This document shows positions 13,631 through 13,738 of a stretch of DNA of 13,738 nt, one piece after another (the stretch's first letter is position 1; each line of letters starts with the position of its first letter). Position numbers and translations under genes: made by a program. Source of the stretch: DASQUP01 sp035641235 (lineage in GTDB: Bacteria > Actinomycetota > CADDZG01 > WHSQ01); NCBI GenBank assembly GCA_035641235.1, contig DASQUP010000122.1, positions 1 to 13,738 of the forward strand, written 5' to 3'. The notes under the pieces were generated by a model. It saw only the letters and a program-made list of their open reading frames with translations. It made no database searches and had not been told where the DNA came from.

Positions 13631-13680
13631 CGTTCTTTTCTTCTGTGACCACCTTGAGGGGGGATAGAGAAGAACAGAAC
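13631..13680. terminator. palindrome after glnE, possible bidirectional terminator and repeat family member
   Basis: GTTCTTTTCTTCT (13632-13644) pairs with AGAAGAACAGAAC (13668-13680) at 12 of 13 positions around a 23-nt loop. It begins 5 nt after the glnE stop. The stem is AT-rich and no T-run follows on the plus strand, so it is a weak intrinsic terminator. The left arm, CGTTCTTTTCTTCTGTG, is nearly identical to the arm at 8688-8706. Confidence 0.45.
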
Positions 13681-13688
13681 TGGCGGGA

Positions 13689-13738
13689 TCATGAGCGAGC
13701 GGCTTCGGCGCGTGCTTTGAGCCCGGATGCGAACTGCT
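13689..13738 (-). CDS. possible C-terminus of a convergent gene (15 codons)
   Basis: On the minus strand the edge of the window reads QFASGLKARAEAARS and then TGA at 13689-13691. The Ala/Arg-rich helical ending with good codon use looks like the last residues of a real protein converging on glnE, with the palindrome at 13631-13680 between them. The fragment is too short to name or to be sure of. Confidence 0.3.
   Translation of the reverse strand, partial: QFASGLKARAEAARS

Noticed and set aside
13692..13721. 9-codon plus-strand ORF at the right edge
   Set aside because: It is too short, has no ribosome binding site, and lies opposite a more plausible minus-strand C-terminus.

Overview
The window is about 65% GC and looks like the chromosome of an actinobacterium. 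The grounds are a GlnR-type orphan response regulator, a GlnA2-type glutamine synthetase, an actinobacterial GlnE, and many starts placed 6-8 nt after a TANNNT -10 hexamer (probable leaderless mRNAs). A deep lineage such as Acidimicrobiia is a guess, not a demonstration. I see no insertion sequence, prophage, CRISPR array or rRNA; it reads as ordinary chromosome.

Layout. 1-2269 (minus): two-gene ABC-2 exporter, an ATPase and a large permease overlapping by ATGA; the permease runs off the left edge. 2270-2358: short divergent promoter region with a 12-bp perfect inverted repeat. 2359-3174 (+): alpha/beta hydrolase. 3212-3283 (+): tRNA-Lys(UUU). 3284-3431: leader with two inverted repeats before a chromate transporter, ChrA (3432-4538, +). 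4604-5898 (+): ECF-type sigma factor with a C-terminal SnoaL-like domain, translationally coupled to a 94-residue cupin-like protein. 5863-8661 (minus): nadE, then glnR, then a small NfeD-like membrane protein; the nfeD 3' end overlaps the cupin gene tail-to-tail. 8662-8790: divergent, highly structured control region. 8791-10137 (+): GlnA2-type glutamine synthetase. 10139-10660 (minus): secreted NlpC/P60 hydrolase. 10661-10970: divergent control region. 10971-13625 (+): glnE. 13626-13738: a palindrome resembling the one before glnA, then perhaps the last 15 codons of a minus-strand gene.

How it fits together. The right half is a nitrogen and glutamine island: a nitrogen regulator (glnR), a glutamine-consuming NAD+ synthetase (nadE), a glutamine synthetase and the adenylyltransferase that modifies glutamine synthetases. 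The glnA upstream region carries two GAAAC half-sites 11 bp apart, just upstream of a TATTTT -10, as expected for a GlnR-activated promoter. The most interesting regulatory candidates are the nadE/glnA control region, the palindrome it shares with the region after glnE, the divergent operator at the exporter, and the sigma factor-cupin pair. No clearly new system is established by sequence alone.
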